Shown: positions 12,449 through 25,606 of the stretch, piece after piece | Position numbering within the stretch: position 1 is the first letter of the stretch | Layout of the letters: every line of letters starts with the position of its first letter | Assembly (NCBI RefSeq): GCF_030272615.1 | Contig: NC_081406.1 | Coordinates: 211,582,997-211,646,996, forward strand | Length of the DNA stretch: 64,000 bases | Reading direction: 5' to 3' | Origin: Cryptomeria japonica | Lineage: Eukaryota; Streptophyta; Pinopsida; Cupressales; Cupressaceae | Program-made: the position numbers and the translations under genes | The notes under the pieces: generated by a model | The model's input: the letters and a program-made list of their open reading frames with translations, nothing else | Database searches by the model: none | Told to the model about the DNA's origin: nothing

Positions 12449-13970
12449 CTGGTTGTGTGTCTTCTTCTTCTTTGGTTACCTCCTCCCCTCACCTCTCCTC
12501 ATCTAGGTGTACCATTCCTTCACTCATGCTTGAGGATATGGATGTTAGGCCTCCTATTACCTAGCCATGTTTCTCGATCTCCCCGCTATGTGACCGTTCT
12601 GACCCTCCTTTCCCTTGTTTGGGTCTATGTTCCTTTTCCCCTCTCATTATTTTCGACTGGGAAAACAATTTGGTGGTCAATTTATCGAGTATGGTCATTG
12701 ATCCCCTTGTTTTCAACTTTCTAAATAGGGGCTTGGGATTCACATTATCTCCTCATTCTATTCCTTATGTTGACTTCCTTGTTGAAGTTGTGAGCTCCAT
12801 TCAAGCCCTCTCTAGGGATATTGCAGAGGAAGTTAGGAAAGATTGTGCGGTAGCTCTACGATGTGCCAAACCTCCTAAATGCAATATCTTGAGAGCTGAG
12901 CTTAGAGCCTTCAAGACATTAATTTGTAATAATAATAGACATTTCTAAAAAAGATAAAATAAATGCCATAGTTATTATGAACAAAGTAGATTACATCACC
13001 AAAATGAAGGATCTTCTTTCAGATTCGAGCAACTACAAGATCCTTAGCCACAATTCATGCTCTGGTATCCTCAAGAAAGTTAAACCCTTGGTGTCTAGCT
13101 CTTTGTTTGATGAATTCACCAAGAAACACCTTCTCCCCTCCAAGGATGTCACCTCTTGCATCTATGGGATTCCTAAAATTATTAAAGTTAGGGTTCATTT
13201 GAGACCCATTGTCGACACTATAGGTTCCCCCACTTATTATCTAGCTTCTCACCTTGCTAGGATTATCTCTTCCCTTGTTGGAAATTATATCTCCTTCATC
13301 AAAAACTCCAACCACTTCATTCATTTTAGTAAGGACATTCACCTTGAGAGTAATCACTTATTAGTCAGCTTTGATGTGGTCTCTTGGTTCAGCAAGGTTC
13401 CCATACTTGATACCATTGAGATCGTCAAAAGAAAAACCAATAATGAAGTTTCCTCTCTCATTGAATTTTGCCTTAGACCCACATTATTTTCCTTCCAAGG
13501 TACCATCTATGAGCAGGTGGATGGTGTATCCATGGGATCCCTCTTTCTCCCATCATTGCTAATCTTTTCATGGAACGCTTTGAGGAAGTTGCCCTTTTCT
13601 CCTTTCCACTAAAACCTAGATGGTGGAAAAGGTATGTGGATGACACCAATGTGTATTGGCCTCATGGGCTTGATTCATTAGATGAGTTTCATGCCCACCT
13701 TAATAGCTTGGTGCCCAAAATCTCCTTCACCAAGGATGTTGAGTATGATAACCAACTCTCCTTCTTAGATGTTCTCCTTACTAAAAACCCGAATGGCTTG
13801 TTGGGTCATTGGGGTTTTCACAAAGCCACCCAGACTAATCTCTACCTCCATGCCTCTTCCCAATCACCATTTTGCCCAAAAAGTAGGCATTCTTAAGACC
13901 TTGGCCATTAGATCTTTTTGCATTTGCGATGTGGACAACATAAATCTTGAGTTGACCCATCTTTGTTAGG
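12449..13970 (+). pseudogene. Penelope-like reverse transcriptase, copy 2
   Basis: The frame is broken by single-base shifts near 12945, 13540 and 13862, and by stops at 12562-12564 and 13967-13969. Motifs in order: INAIVIMNKVDYITK (about 12953-13000), YGIPKIIKVRVHLRPIVD (about 13160-13215), GSPTYYLASHLAR (about 13225), LVSFDVVSWFSKVP (about 13363), the YEQVDGVSMGS block (about 13507-13541), the catalytic YVDDT at about 13635-13649, and LSFLDVL at about 13760. This order and the YVDDT box are those of Penelope-like RTs, which are related to telomerase. The shift at 13540 fits loss of one C in a CCC/CTC tract. The copy is non-functional as it stands. Confidence 0.85.
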
Positions 13971-13981
13971 TGTTCCTATGA

Positions 13982-14566
13982 AATGGGTTCAAGAGAAGGC
14001 AAATCAATAGAGCCATTACTCAAGCCAAGTCTTGTATTGCTCCCAATCCCTCTTCGATCCAGTCTCCTTCCCCTCCCTTTTCCTCTCTCCTTTATATTGA
14101 AGGAAACTCCCACAAAATATCTAAGATCCTTTTGAGGAAAGGTCTTACATCTGCCTTCAAGCCTATTTCTACCTTGAGGGACCAAATTTTGAGGCTCACA
14201 GACCCTAGAGACATCCTCATAGACTCAGGGTTCTACAAGATTGTGTGTTCGTGTGGTGCCTCTTACATAGGTGAAACAGGCCACTTTTTCTCCACTAGAA
14301 TCAAAGAGCATAGTGTCGACATTAGGCATGAGCGTGTTTCCAAATCCGCCCTTGTAGAGCATGCCTCCTCCACCAAGCACCACATCTGTCTAGAAAACAC
14401 TCAAATCCTATGCAAGGAAGATAATTTTTTCAAGTGCAAGATCAATGAAGCCATTGAAATAAATAAACATGATTCTAACCTCAATCGTGATGAGGTATGG
14501 GGTCTTATTTTGTCTTGGCAACCTTTTCTCTCAAACCTTCGGTCTCGCCACCTTCATCATTCCTGA
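13982..14566 (+). pseudogene. GIY-YIG endonuclease region of Penelope-like element, copy 2
   Basis: The frame stays open from just after a TGA at about 13979 to the stop at 14564-14566. It contains the linker (RRQINRAIT... then STLRDQILRL) and the endonuclease: GFYKIVCSCGASYIG at about 14228-14272, FFSTRIKEHS, a His-rich HASSTKHHI and the C-terminal WGLILSWQPFL. The Gly-Phe-Tyr/Tyr-Ile-Gly pair, the catalytic-type Arg of STRIKEH and the CSCG cysteines are all present, so this domain looks better preserved than that of copy 1. The upstream stops separate it from the RT. An internal start is not evident, so I treat it as a remnant of the polyprotein. Confidence 0.82.
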
Positions 14567-15171
14567 CTTCTCTCCCCAGAGTCTCTTCTCTCTTTTCCTT
14601 TGGTCATTCTCCTTGGTCTTCTTTCCTCTTTGGTCTTTTTCTTTTCTCCTTCTTGTGTCTTTAGATTTGTTCTTCTCTTTTTTTCTTATCATGACATCGT
14701 TTTTTTTTTCATTTTTGTAGATGTCGTGTTCCTTTACTTTCCCTCTTCATTTGGTTGGGTTTTCTTGATTTTTTTTTGCTTGCTTTTTTGTTACTTTTTT
14801 AGTTGCTTTTGTTCTATTCATTTTTTCGTTTGCTTGTTTATATATATATGCTCTTCTATATTTTTGCTTTGGCAGTTTTTATATATGCCCTCTAGTTTTT
14901 ACTTGTTTTGTTTATATATATAAAATATACATACATATATACACACATTTGGCTTTCTTTTTGTTTTAGGTTTATTTAGTGGTGTTGTTTTTTCCTCTTA
15001 TTTTTTTATTTTTTATTTTTGGTTTATATATATATATTTATATTGGATAGTCTTATTGTCTATTTATATCTATTTGTTTTATATATTCTTTTGTGTTTTT
15101 ATGCATTCAAGTTCGTGTTTTATCCTTTATTGTTATTTCTTGTTCTTTGTTTTGATTTGTTTATTATTATG

Positions 15172-15326
<155 letters not shown>

Positions 15327-15763
15327 ATAAATTCTTGGATAGTCCTCTCATTTATTTATATGTTTATGTTTATATATACATTTACATATACATATATAAG
15401 AAAACAAAAAAATATAAAGAATAACACCATTAAAACACAATTCAAAAAGAATGAAATATATATCTTTGTTATTTTGTTCTTTTTGAATTGTGTTTTAATG
15501 GTTTTGTTCTATATATTTTTTTGTTTTCTTTTATTTGTAAGTTTAGTTTTATTTTGAGGCATTTTGTGGTTTTTTAATTTTGGTGTTTGTTCGTTAGGTC
15601 CTTTCTCTTTTTCATTTTTAATTCTTGTTTTCTTATTTTTTATATATTTGTTATATTACTTGTCTTGTCATCCTACCTTGATTTTTGAACCCATTCCCTT
15701 CCTCTTTTTAGCTTCCCATTCTGTTCTTTGGATATCTTTCACTTCTTCTTGCTCTCTAATTTG

Positions 15764-15812
15764 TTTCATCCTGATGATGGATCATGGAGTGTGATCCGAA
15801 ACATTGATGAAA
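15764..15812 (+). ncRNA. Hammerhead ribozyme motif, Penelope-like element copy 2
   Basis: TTTCATC (15764-15770), CTGATGA (15771-15777), one extra T, stem II GGATCAT/GTGATCC (15779-15785 with 15791-15797, including one T-G pair), GAAA (15798-15801), CATT, then GATGAAA (15806-15812) complementary to the first heptamer. All core bases match copy 1. Stem II differs in two pairs yet still pairs, which supports an RNA structure. Here the minimal stem III has changed from ACGT to ACAT, so this copy probably lost the base pair needed for cleavage. Confidence 0.7.
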
Positions 15813-15852
15813 AAACTTACACAATCAATTTCAGAAACAACTGATCAATATG

Positions 15853-17382
15853 CATTTCGATTTTCATTCTCTTAGTTGTAGGTGACTGTGTTGATCCCTC
15901 TGTGGATGTTGACTGTGAACTAGCATCAATTCCTCTCAGCTTGTAGAATTCCAACCTTCACTCCCACTTACATGATGAATTAGGATAGAATATCGTGCAA
16001 ACTTGGTATAGTTTTATTGATGTTTTGTGTTGCTATAGGTAGGAAGATCATGTTTCAATCTGGGGGTAAACCCCTTTTCACCTCTTTCAAAAACCCTTCT
16101 CTCTCCCTTTTTCGAGTCAGGTCATTATATTAGATTTACTAGTGTTGGGTTGGTCCAATGCTTTGCATTTAGATTGGAAAGAAAGTCGACCTTCTCCAAA
16201 GACTCAACCTCACTTTTGCAAGTCCAACACTTAGGAGGTTGTTTCCATGTTGCACAAGGTTGATGACTAGGATTGCTCATCAAGTAGGTGAATTTTTTTG
16301 ACATCAGTATCCCTATGCATAGAGGCTCACAAACATCATGATGATGTAGCTACAGGACTGCAAGATCGTACAAGAGAAACCCTCAAACACACCATACCAC
16401 AAAAAGATGCCCTACTATACACCAACCCAAGACATACCATGATATAGAATGATCCAAGAAGCCTTTAGATAAGAGTAGTCATAGGACACTAACCACACAA
16501 ATGAAATGTACATGGCCAACTGACATCTCTTGTCAAGAGTAGGACTAGGACTGGGACGATTGTTCTAGACATGGGAGGGGTGCATCTTGATGGATAAAGG
16601 GTACTTGATAGGACTGATTAGGCAACATAAAAAAATGGTTGGTGCATGTAGATGCAAATGTCAAACTGACTACTAGAATTTGATTAGGCTCATGTGGAAT
16701 GATGCAAAAATTAGCTTAGTTTGTTGAGATAAAAGATTAGAGAATGGGGGAAATCTCAGTGTTCTAGGATGTTCCTTATTCATGATTTGAATGAAAGCTC
16801 AGCATCTAATGAAGGGTAAGGTGAACGAAAGGGATGAAGATGAATGACCAAGATAGAAGTGACCTATACAAATGTGGAATTGTGAGTGGATGAGGCAAGG
16901 GGGAGTATGAATACTACAATGGTGATGGGTTGGTAGGTCGATGATGTAATCTCATCATATCAAGGTGAGCTATCTCATCAATGATATTACTAATGAAATA
17001 GGTAAGCTAGGTCGAATGATGTAGTGGGAAAATTGTCTTATTGATCATATCACTAATGAAATATGGAACTAAGGGGTGCATGGTGGGGAGGTTAGGCGAT
17101 GGTGTGGAAGTTTGAATTATTGATGCACATTATTGCAAAATATGTATATCGGGTAGGTGGGGGGGAAAAGATGAGCATCCAGAGGGACCATGGATCTAGT
17201 TTATTTACCTTGATGCTTGAAACCAAGTTTTCACCAAGGTAATTTCCCATAGTGCCACAAAGTGGTTTTCACTAATGGACAGACAAATTTTTCTTTTCTT
17301 TTTTTCTTTTTTATTATTTTTTATATTTTTTGTATTTTTTGGTTCTTTTTCTGATTTTTGAAAGATGGAAAACCTTTGAAGA
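15853..17382. other. No gene seen; 3' flank of the Tat-like element
   Basis: No sustained coding frame is visible. The stretch 17285-17345 is T-rich (A-rich on the minus strand) directly after the end of the minus-strand pol frame and is probably its 3' untranslated region. I could not identify the 3' LTR or its duplication. Confidence 0.4.
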
Positions 17383-20300
17383 CTAGGTGTAGAATCTCTT
17401 CAACTGCATAATGTTCATAGGCTCATCTAGAAGATATCCTTCAGGTGTGGCCAACTGATAGGATCCCGATCCATACTTTGTAGTAATTACATAAGGACCA
17501 AGCCAATTAGGCTCAAACTTGCCTTTGTTTTCTCGATCCTAAAGATTCTTTTGACTATCCATAAGCACTAGATCAATAATGTCAAATTCTTGGGTTCTAA
17601 ATCTCTTGTTTCATCTTAGTCAAAGGCGAATTTGATATACTTGGATATGTTTCAAGGCCTTGAGGCGCCTTTCATCTAGTAGTTCTAGGTCTTCCAATCT
17701 AGCCACTCTATATTCTTCATCAGGGCGGAAGTTCTGCAGGGAGACTCAAAGTGAAGGAATCTCGACCTCAAGGGGGAGGACAACTTCAAAATTGAAGACT
17801 AGGGAATATGGAGTGGCTCCTATGGGAGTGCAGATTCTTGTGTGATAGGCCCAAAGGGTAGGATGGACTTGCAAGTGCCAATCACAACCAACTTCATTGA
17901 CTATTTTCTTAAGGATTTTGATAAGAGTTTTATTTGTAGCCTCATCTTGACCATTTTCTTATGCATAGTAGGGGGTGGAAAAGAAGTGCTAAATGGAGAA
18001 CTTCTAGCATAATTCCTTAACATCTTGATTTTTGAATAGTCAACTATTATCTATGATGATGACTTTGGGAATCCCATAGCAATAGATAAGGTAATTTAGA
18101 ATGAATTTGGTTGCCAGTAGTGAAAGTGAGTGGTATGGCTTCCACCCACTTGGTGAAGTATTTTGTAGCAATTATTATGAATTTATATCCATTAGATGAG
18201 GTAGGGTGAATTTTCCTTATGAGATTGAGCCCCCACTAAGAGAAGGGCCATGGTGTGAAACATTTACAAATCTTGAGAGGGTGCATGGATCTTGTCGCCA
18301 TGTTTGTGACAAGGAATACATTTCTTCATATAATGATAGGAATTTTCTTCTATTATGTGCCAATAGTATCTTGTGCACAATAAATTCTTAGCCAAATTGA
18401 GGCCACTTGAGTGTGCTCCACAAATACCTTTGTGCACTTTATGTAGTGCCCATTCAGCCACCTCTTTGTCTAAACACCTTAGTAGGGTTTTATCAAAGTT
18501 CCTTCTAAATAAGGTATCACCAAGGATAGTGTAGTGAGAGGATTGATAGATGAAGGTTTGTTGTTGAGTTATAGTGAGGTGAGGGGGGATGTTGTTGTCT
18601 CGAAGGTAGGTGGAATTTTCTTGATACCAAGGGGAATTAGGACTGACGAGGACACACACCATTGCTGATTTGGGGGCATTGTATGCTAGTACTAAGAGTT
18701 TCTCAACCAATAATTCACACTTGTGACTACTAGTGGGAATCTATAGAAGGGAACCAATGGTGGCCATTGCATCAACAACTTTTTTGTTGGTCCTAGGAAC
18801 TTGATCGAACTGAACAAAGGTGAAGGGCTCATTGAAATCTTCCACCATACTATCATAAGGAAGTAACTTATCATCTTTAGTTTGATATTCATGATTGACT
18901 TGTTTTATGAAAAGCTGGGAATCACCATAGACCTACAATTCTATGATCTTCCATTGGATAACCAAGCAGAGTGTAGTGATGAGGGATTCATATTTCACAA
19001 TGTTATTTGTGTATGAAAAGGATATCTTGTAGGAATTAGGAATAGAATCTCCTTGAGGTGTGATCAACAATATTCCTTCCCTCGATCCATGTTGCATGCA
19101 AGAACCATCAAAGTGTAACTACCATTTTGTGGATGTGATGACAATCATGATAGCCTCATTAGGAAACTCTACTATGAGGGGGATCACCTTAAAGAAGGGC
19201 ATTGACCAATTGGTCGGCTATGAATTGTATTTTGATAGATTTTTTCTCTATATATTCAATCTCAAATTCACTCAGGAGCATGACCCATTTTGTTGTACAA
19301 CTCATAAGGGCTTCTTTAATCCACAAGTATTTTAGAGGATCAATATTTTCTATCAATTTTGTATTTTTGTTAAGCATATAGTGGTACAGTTTCTATGTGC
19401 TAAAGACAAGTGCAAGGAAGACTCTTTCTATAGGAGTATAATTAAGTTCATACCCTACAAGATTGTGGCTAATGTAATAAATTGCATGCTCATTTCCTTT
19501 GTCATTTGTTTGTGCAAGTTATTCCCCCAATGCCACTGTAGTTGCTAGTATATACAAAAGGAGAGGTTGTCCTAAAATAGGTTGCATTAAAATTGGAGGG
19601 GAGGCCAAGTATTCTTTTAATTTGTCAAAGGCCTTCTAACATAGGTAGTCCCACTTGAACTTAGTGTCCTTACATAGGAGATGTGAAAATGGGTGGCACT
19701 TATCTATGAGTTGTGAAATGAACCAACAAATAGACTAGAGTTTGCCTTGTAAACTACATAGTTGTCTAAGTGTCTTGGGGGGAGGAATTTCCATGATTGC
19801 TTTCACCTTAGCTGGATCTAGGTCTATCCCTCTATGAGAGACTATAAATACCAATAGTTTTCTTGACGTAACCCCAAAGACACATTTTTAAGGATTTAGA
19901 TGCAACTTATACTTAATTCTTTCAAAAAATTTCCTTAGGACTAGAATGTGTTCTTCTCTTGTTTTTGATTTGCTTGGGAGATCATCTACATATTCTTCCA
20001 TTATATTGTGCAAAAGGTCATGGAAGATGGTGGTTATTTCTCTCTAATAGGTTATTCCTGTGTTCTTGAGACCAAAGGGCATAAATTGATAACAAAAGGT
20101 TCCCCAAGGAGTTGTGAATACCATCTTATATTGATCATCTTTTGTAATTATTATTTGGTTGTATCCAGAGAAACCATCCATTAGGGAGAGCATTTCATGT
20201 CCTACTGTGAGATCGACTATCATGTCTATATTTGGTAAAGTAAATTCATCTTCCATGCATGCTTTATTAATAACCTTGAAATATGTACAAATTATTAATG

Positions 20301-22100
20301 CCCCTAGAGGCTTTGCCGATAGGTAATATATTTCAAACCCACTCAGGATAGTCTATGGGTTTTATGAATCCAACATTTAGTATTTTGTAGAGTTCAACTT
20401 TGAATAGAAGGGCAACCTATAGATACATCTTCTATAGATTTTTCTTAACAAGTCTAGCATATGGTCAAACAACAAGTGTACTGTTAATTTCAGATCAAGG
20501 TATGGCATGTCAACATAGGACTAGGAAAATTTAATTCATGTCTCTTGTAGAAAGCTCATGATTTTTTTTTTAACCTAATCTATGAGGGACTTAGGAATAA
20601 GCACATTCTTTGGATTGTCCTTTGTTCAGGCCATGTTGATGGTGTAAGTCTCTTCAATGAGTAAAGGTGACTTCTCCTGATGCAGGGAAACCATGGTAGG
20701 CATGTCAAGGCCCCCATCTTCTAGCACCTAATCTAGGTTTTCACTAGAACAATCATCCTTTGTTTTTACTTTTTTGCATCCAAAGGTGCCTCAAAGAGGT
20801 TTTCACCAGGGGAATTTTGATTTTTCTTATTATTTTCATTTTTTGACTGAGGTAATTGACTTGACTACCAAAGTATTCTTTTGAGTTAAGCTTAATACCA
20901 TTCACAAATGTGTGATTTTCAAGGTCCTACATAGTAAGTAATGCCAAGAGGTCATCGCCATCAACATAGATGTCTAGGGTAGGTTGTCCTCATTGATCCC
21001 AGTCAATAAGTTTATGGTGGACAAGTTGAAGCTCAAATGGAGTGGAAGGGATGACAGGGGTGATATTTTTTGTGTAGGCATCATCAAATATATTGTCAAG
21101 GTACTCGAAATGCACTTCACAAAATTCCTCTTCATCAGAGTCTTCAACTTTAGTAGGAGGGTCTGGTGAGGCACTAGTGACAGTGATATTAGGTATAGGT
21201 GAGTAACCCAAGCCTCTATTGTTATTGTAGGAGATTGGGGAGATGGGTGCCTTTCTTCATTTTTCTTGTAGTCCAAGACCATGTCCTTTGTAACCCATCT
21301 TGTCTACCATAGTGGATCCCTCAGGATACATTTGCTTAGGTATGTTTGTTGGTGCCTCATCTTCTTCTTGGTATAACCAAGAAGTGACATTCATTTCCAA
21401 GATTTCTTCATCAAGTGGACCCCACTATTGAAAGGTACTTTTCTTGCACTTCATAATGGGTTTTCTTTGTTTCTTGATTTCCTTTGACAGCTATTGTCAA
21501 CAATCTTGACCTTGATCTTAGGTTGGGATGAGGTGGATGCAACATTGGATGGATCTGATGGAGGAGGCAAAATAGGTGAGTTGAGTGGGCAATGGTAGGG
21601 GTGCTTCCCTTTAATAAATTTGCAATATTGGAAGGGTTGTGGATTAATGGGGATGGTGATTTTTCTAGCATTTAAGGGGAATTTGAGACATTGGTGATAT
21701 ATGGATGAAACAACTTGAATGGAATGGATCCATGGATGACCTAAGAGGATGTTGTATGGGAGATCAAGGTCCAAGACCTGACATGTTGTATCCACTATTG
21801 AAGGGCTCACTTGAAGAGGCAAATTTATGGTGCCTTTGGAAACTCTTTTTGCATCATCATAGGATTTGATTGTGATCTTTCCTGATGTGTCCACCAAATC
21901 TTTACAGATTCCCAATTTTGTAATCAACTTATATTTACAAAGGTTTAAGCCATATCTACTGTCTATAAGGACTCTTGATTTTATGCTTTTATACAATGGC
22001 TTCAATATGGAGGGTTTTTTTGTGAGGTGGATCATTAGATGGTGCATCCTTACATGTGAATGCAAGGTGATGTTGCATAGTGAGGTTTCTTATGAGGGCT
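17383..22100 (-). pseudogene. Ty3/gypsy Tat/Ogre-type pol polyprotein, degraded
   Basis: Domains on the minus strand, from high to low coordinates. Aspartic protease, about 22065-21650: VLIDSRYGLNLC, with Arg where Gly is usual, and LPYNILLGHPWIHS. Reverse transcriptase, about 20256-19800: LSLMDGFSGYNQI, MPFGLKNTGITY and YVDD at 19981-19992. RNase H, about 19600-19189, ending IEYIEKKS. A second RNase H, 19140-18760: LHFDGS, TNN and VYGDSQLFIKQV. Integrase zinc region, 18710-18264. Integrase core with several frameshifts, 18260-17640. C-terminal segment KFEPNWLGPYVI, with the stop at 17383-17385. The tandem RNase H domains are diagnostic of the Tat/Ogre group. In-frame TAA and TAG fall where Gln is expected: ITY*RE, W*LHFDGS, FST*KLYHYML. 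The element is clearly inactive. Confidence 0.8.
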
Positions 22101-22519
22101 TGGAATTGGGTTGCATTGATGTTATCTGGAACACGAGACTCTAGGAGGGCTTATTCAAGAATCTCTTTGTGGACGGGGGATGTCTTGGGGAGTTCAAGGA
22201 TAGAGATCTATGCAGGTGTCTTTTTGAGATGATCAAGGATATTGTAGTGATGAGTGGATGACACGGGAGGTTGTGGAGGAGTAAGAGGAGCTATATATGG
22301 TCACTCTTCCTCTTCGAGTGGTAACATTGTAGTCATTTTGAGAATAGGTAGTGGAAGGTGTGGCACCTTGAGTGACTATATTTTCTTGAGAGGATTGATT
22401 TGATGATTGTGGAGGAAGAACACCCTAAATGGTGACCCTGGGTCTATAAGAGGTGGAAAGGGGATCAGCTCCTTGGATCATGATGGTGTTGACATGGGTG
22501 TTGGTAGGTTCTATGTGGC

Positions 22520-25500
22520 CTACCAAGGAGTCAAAGTACAAGACATAATTGGTATAGCCATAATTAACTGCATGAGATGTTGACACTTTGTCCTTACCAT
22601 GCTTAGGAAAAGGTACATTTTGAGTTTGTCATTTGAGTTTCTAGGTTTGGCAGTAGCAACCTTAATGTCACCATTGTCAATTAGGAATTGGATGTAGTTT
22701 TTCAATTTCATATACTTGCGTGCATCATGTCCGTTGACATGATGGTATTCACAATATTTTTTTTTATTGTACCATCGGGGTTTAGGTTGATTTTGATTGA
22801 AATGTTGCATTAATGGAAAGACAACAATGCCAGCCTTGACAAGCTTCTGGAAGATGACCTCAATAGCTTCAGAAAGCAGGGTATACTCATATTGAGACTA
22901 ATTATTGAAGTGAGGAGATCAACCTTGGATAGAGACATTATTGCGGGGTTGAGATTGATTGCGAGGGTTGGATTGAGTGTTGAAAAGGTTGTTAGTGATG
23001 GTGGATTTGGAAGGGACAGCCATAGTTGGAACATGCTTGGCATCAGTGACTCCATCATTGATAACATTTTTGTTTTTAGACCAATATTTGCACTTGTCAT
23101 TATATGAGGAGGAACTTTGATTGGATTTTTAATAATGTTTTAATGTTTCTTCCTCTAAGAGGACACATTCCAAGGCTAGTTCTTTCTTGGAGATATCTTC
23201 AAAAGTGTCCAAACATTGACAAGTCAGGGGTTTAGATAGTTTACGTACTAAGCTATGTTGGAATAATTCAACTTGATATGATTTTGGTACATCCCAAGGA
23301 AATTTATTGATAAGATGTCGCCATCTTTGGAGGAAGTTGGCAAAGGTTTCTCTAGGCCTTTGCTTTGTATTGCAAGTCCATCATAGAAGTATCATTGTCA
23401 GTATTATAGGCATAGTGGGACACAATTATATTCTAGGTCTAGGAAAGACTTGATGGAGCCATGGGGCAAGGCAGAAAACCAAGCGAGGGAATCCCCACTA
23501 AGACTATTTGGTAAAATTATTATGAGGTAGATATTACTATAAGAGACCTCTTAACATAGGATATAGAATTCATGAACATGGTCTCTAGGGTCACCTTTTC
23601 CTTTATATTTTTCAAACTTGGGACTTTCAAAACCAGGAGGATAAGGTGCAACTAAAATTGAGGGGTCATATTGGTGCAGGAGAACCTACCTATGAAGGCA
23701 TGAACCAGGAACAAGATGATTTTCTACTAGTTAGAAGAAATTTAATAAGACCTTATGGGTCCTTTTTGTAATTCAATGTCCTAGGAGTGTGACAAGTTTG
23801 TCCATGTTTGGGTCAAATTGTCATCTAGAGTCTAGTAGAGCAAATTGAGTCAATAAGGGTCACAATGGTCTAAATTGAGGGATCAAGTGACCACAAGTCT
23901 ATTTGAGTCATTTTTGATGTTTAAGAATTAAATATAATCATTTTGAGGGGCTATGATAGTCTAGACTCTAAGTTGGTCGAATTATGCAAAAGTAGTCATA
24001 TTGTCAATTTGTTGTCTTGACAATTTTGCACTTTCTGTAAGTTGTGATTCTCCAACAATCAGTTTGATTTGAAAATAGTTGGAGGAGGTTGTGGTAATTT
24101 GGGAAACACCTTTAAAGGCCCCAAACACCAAAGAGTGTATGTTGGTTGAGTTGATTATTTTGAAAAGGAAATTGAAGCATCAGAACTATTGGAAACTTGA
24201 AGAAACCATCTAATTTCTGTTGATTGCATACTAAAAGTGGATTGATAAGAATGCTCATGGCATAGATACTATAACTAGATTTTTTTACCTTTGTTTTTTT
24301 TTTAGTGTGAAGTATTGAAGTGACTGCTGCCCCATTCTACAAGAAAATCTCTACCAGGTAGCCTAAACCCTTAAACCCTTAGGGTTTGACTGCAATAATG
24401 GGTTTGGCCTATCAATCTTTAACTGAACACTCTGCCATTATAGGAGATAATAGGCCACTATATCATATGTCAATACAAAAATCCATTAAGAGGATACAAC
24501 AGGGTGAAGAGGATGGAGAACTAACCCTAGGTCTGGCATCTCTATGTGACAGACCAGTTTGATGACTACAGTGCATGAGAATTGAGAGGTAAAGCATTGG
24601 GAAAAGGGTTTAAATATGGTAGAAGAGTATTTTGGAGGTTTTCATAATATTTCATGGTCAGTGGTGGTCATCCATTAGGTGATCCTAACCAGTTTGTGGA
24701 AGGCATCTAGTCAAATAGGTTTAATAGCCCTATTAGGTCTGTTAGTGGAGTACCGGTTGGGATATATACAAGTTGATTTGGTACTAAAAATTAAAATATT
24801 ATTGAGAACTCCCAAAAGGGTATCTAAAAATATAATTTGTTTTCCTAGAACCTTAGATTGTCAAAAGTTATCACCCAATTCCTTCAAAAGGAGGCCTAAT
24901 AGCAATCGATTCAGGTTTGTGGGCAAGTGAGTCAGAATTGATGTTCCAGTGGATTGAAACCATGAAATCCTATTTCATTTGTGTTTAGGTGTTGTGAGAA
25001 CACACCTCCAAGTATTGTTGTATTGAATTGGCCAAGTGGGCCATTCAAACCCTAAATCCTAGTAGTAGCCCACTCATTGTATGCAAGGGTGTGTGTAGTC
25101 ACACAAGAACTTGAGAAGTGTTAGTATCTTTAAGTGGACATAATGGAGCCTTGGGGTTTTCCAAGGTGTTGATAGGTTCCATTGAACCATTTCTTGACTT
25201 TCTTTTGTGTAAGGATATTTGGAAATAGGGATTACTGGTTGAGTTTGTGAGTCTTAGAGGTTGGTTGGTTCAAGGTTAACCTCCTTCCAGTTTGTTGCCT
25301 CCTCATCACATATTTACAAGGACATATTTCTTAGCAAGTGTAGTGTCTTTTGTTTGTCCCATTTTTGAAATTTTTGATAAGGTCCTTCATATGATAGATT
25401 TATTTTTTAAGGTCAGGTTGTTGGTTGTGGACATTAGGGACATAATGACCCATGTTAGACCTTAGAATTTGGCTGGACAAGGATGAGATACCACCACCAC

Positions 25501-25606
25501 CACCAATGTATTGATATGAAGATCGAGGAAGTTGTGAAGTATTTGGAGGTTGTGACCCACAATTTGTGCTAGTGGGAGGCAAGCTAGTGTTGATGTAGTT
25601 AGCCAT
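22520..25606 (-). pseudogene. gag of the Tat-like element, interrupted by a solo LTR
   Basis: A candidate start is the ATG at 25604-25606 (MANYINTSLPPTSTN). The frame runs to about 25314, is interrupted by the solo LTR 23672-25308, and resumes in frame at 23671. The capsid-like part follows, with YPPGFESPKFEKYKGKGDPR at about 23600-23655 and a WF...LP.GSIKSF segment, typical of Retrotrans_gag. It ends with a zinc-knuckle-like stretch (CEYHHVNGHDARKYMKLKNYI, about 22700-22755), in which one Cys is replaced by Tyr. Gln-to-stop changes are common, for example YTC*EIC beside the insertion. The strand and order match the pol frame that follows. Confidence 0.7.
23672..25308. mobile_element. Solo LTR (1637 bp) inserted in Tat gag, duplication CATAT
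   Basis: The flanks are CATAT at 23667-23671 and 25309-25313. The segment starts TG and ends CA on the plus strand and, because of the sequence at its ends, also on the minus strand, so orientation is undecided. Disregarding it and one repeat rejoins the gag reading frame of the host element. No internal domains were seen. It contains short runs resembling the plant telomere unit (CCCTAAACCCTTAAACCC near 24360), taken as chance or interstitial repeats. Confidence 0.8.
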
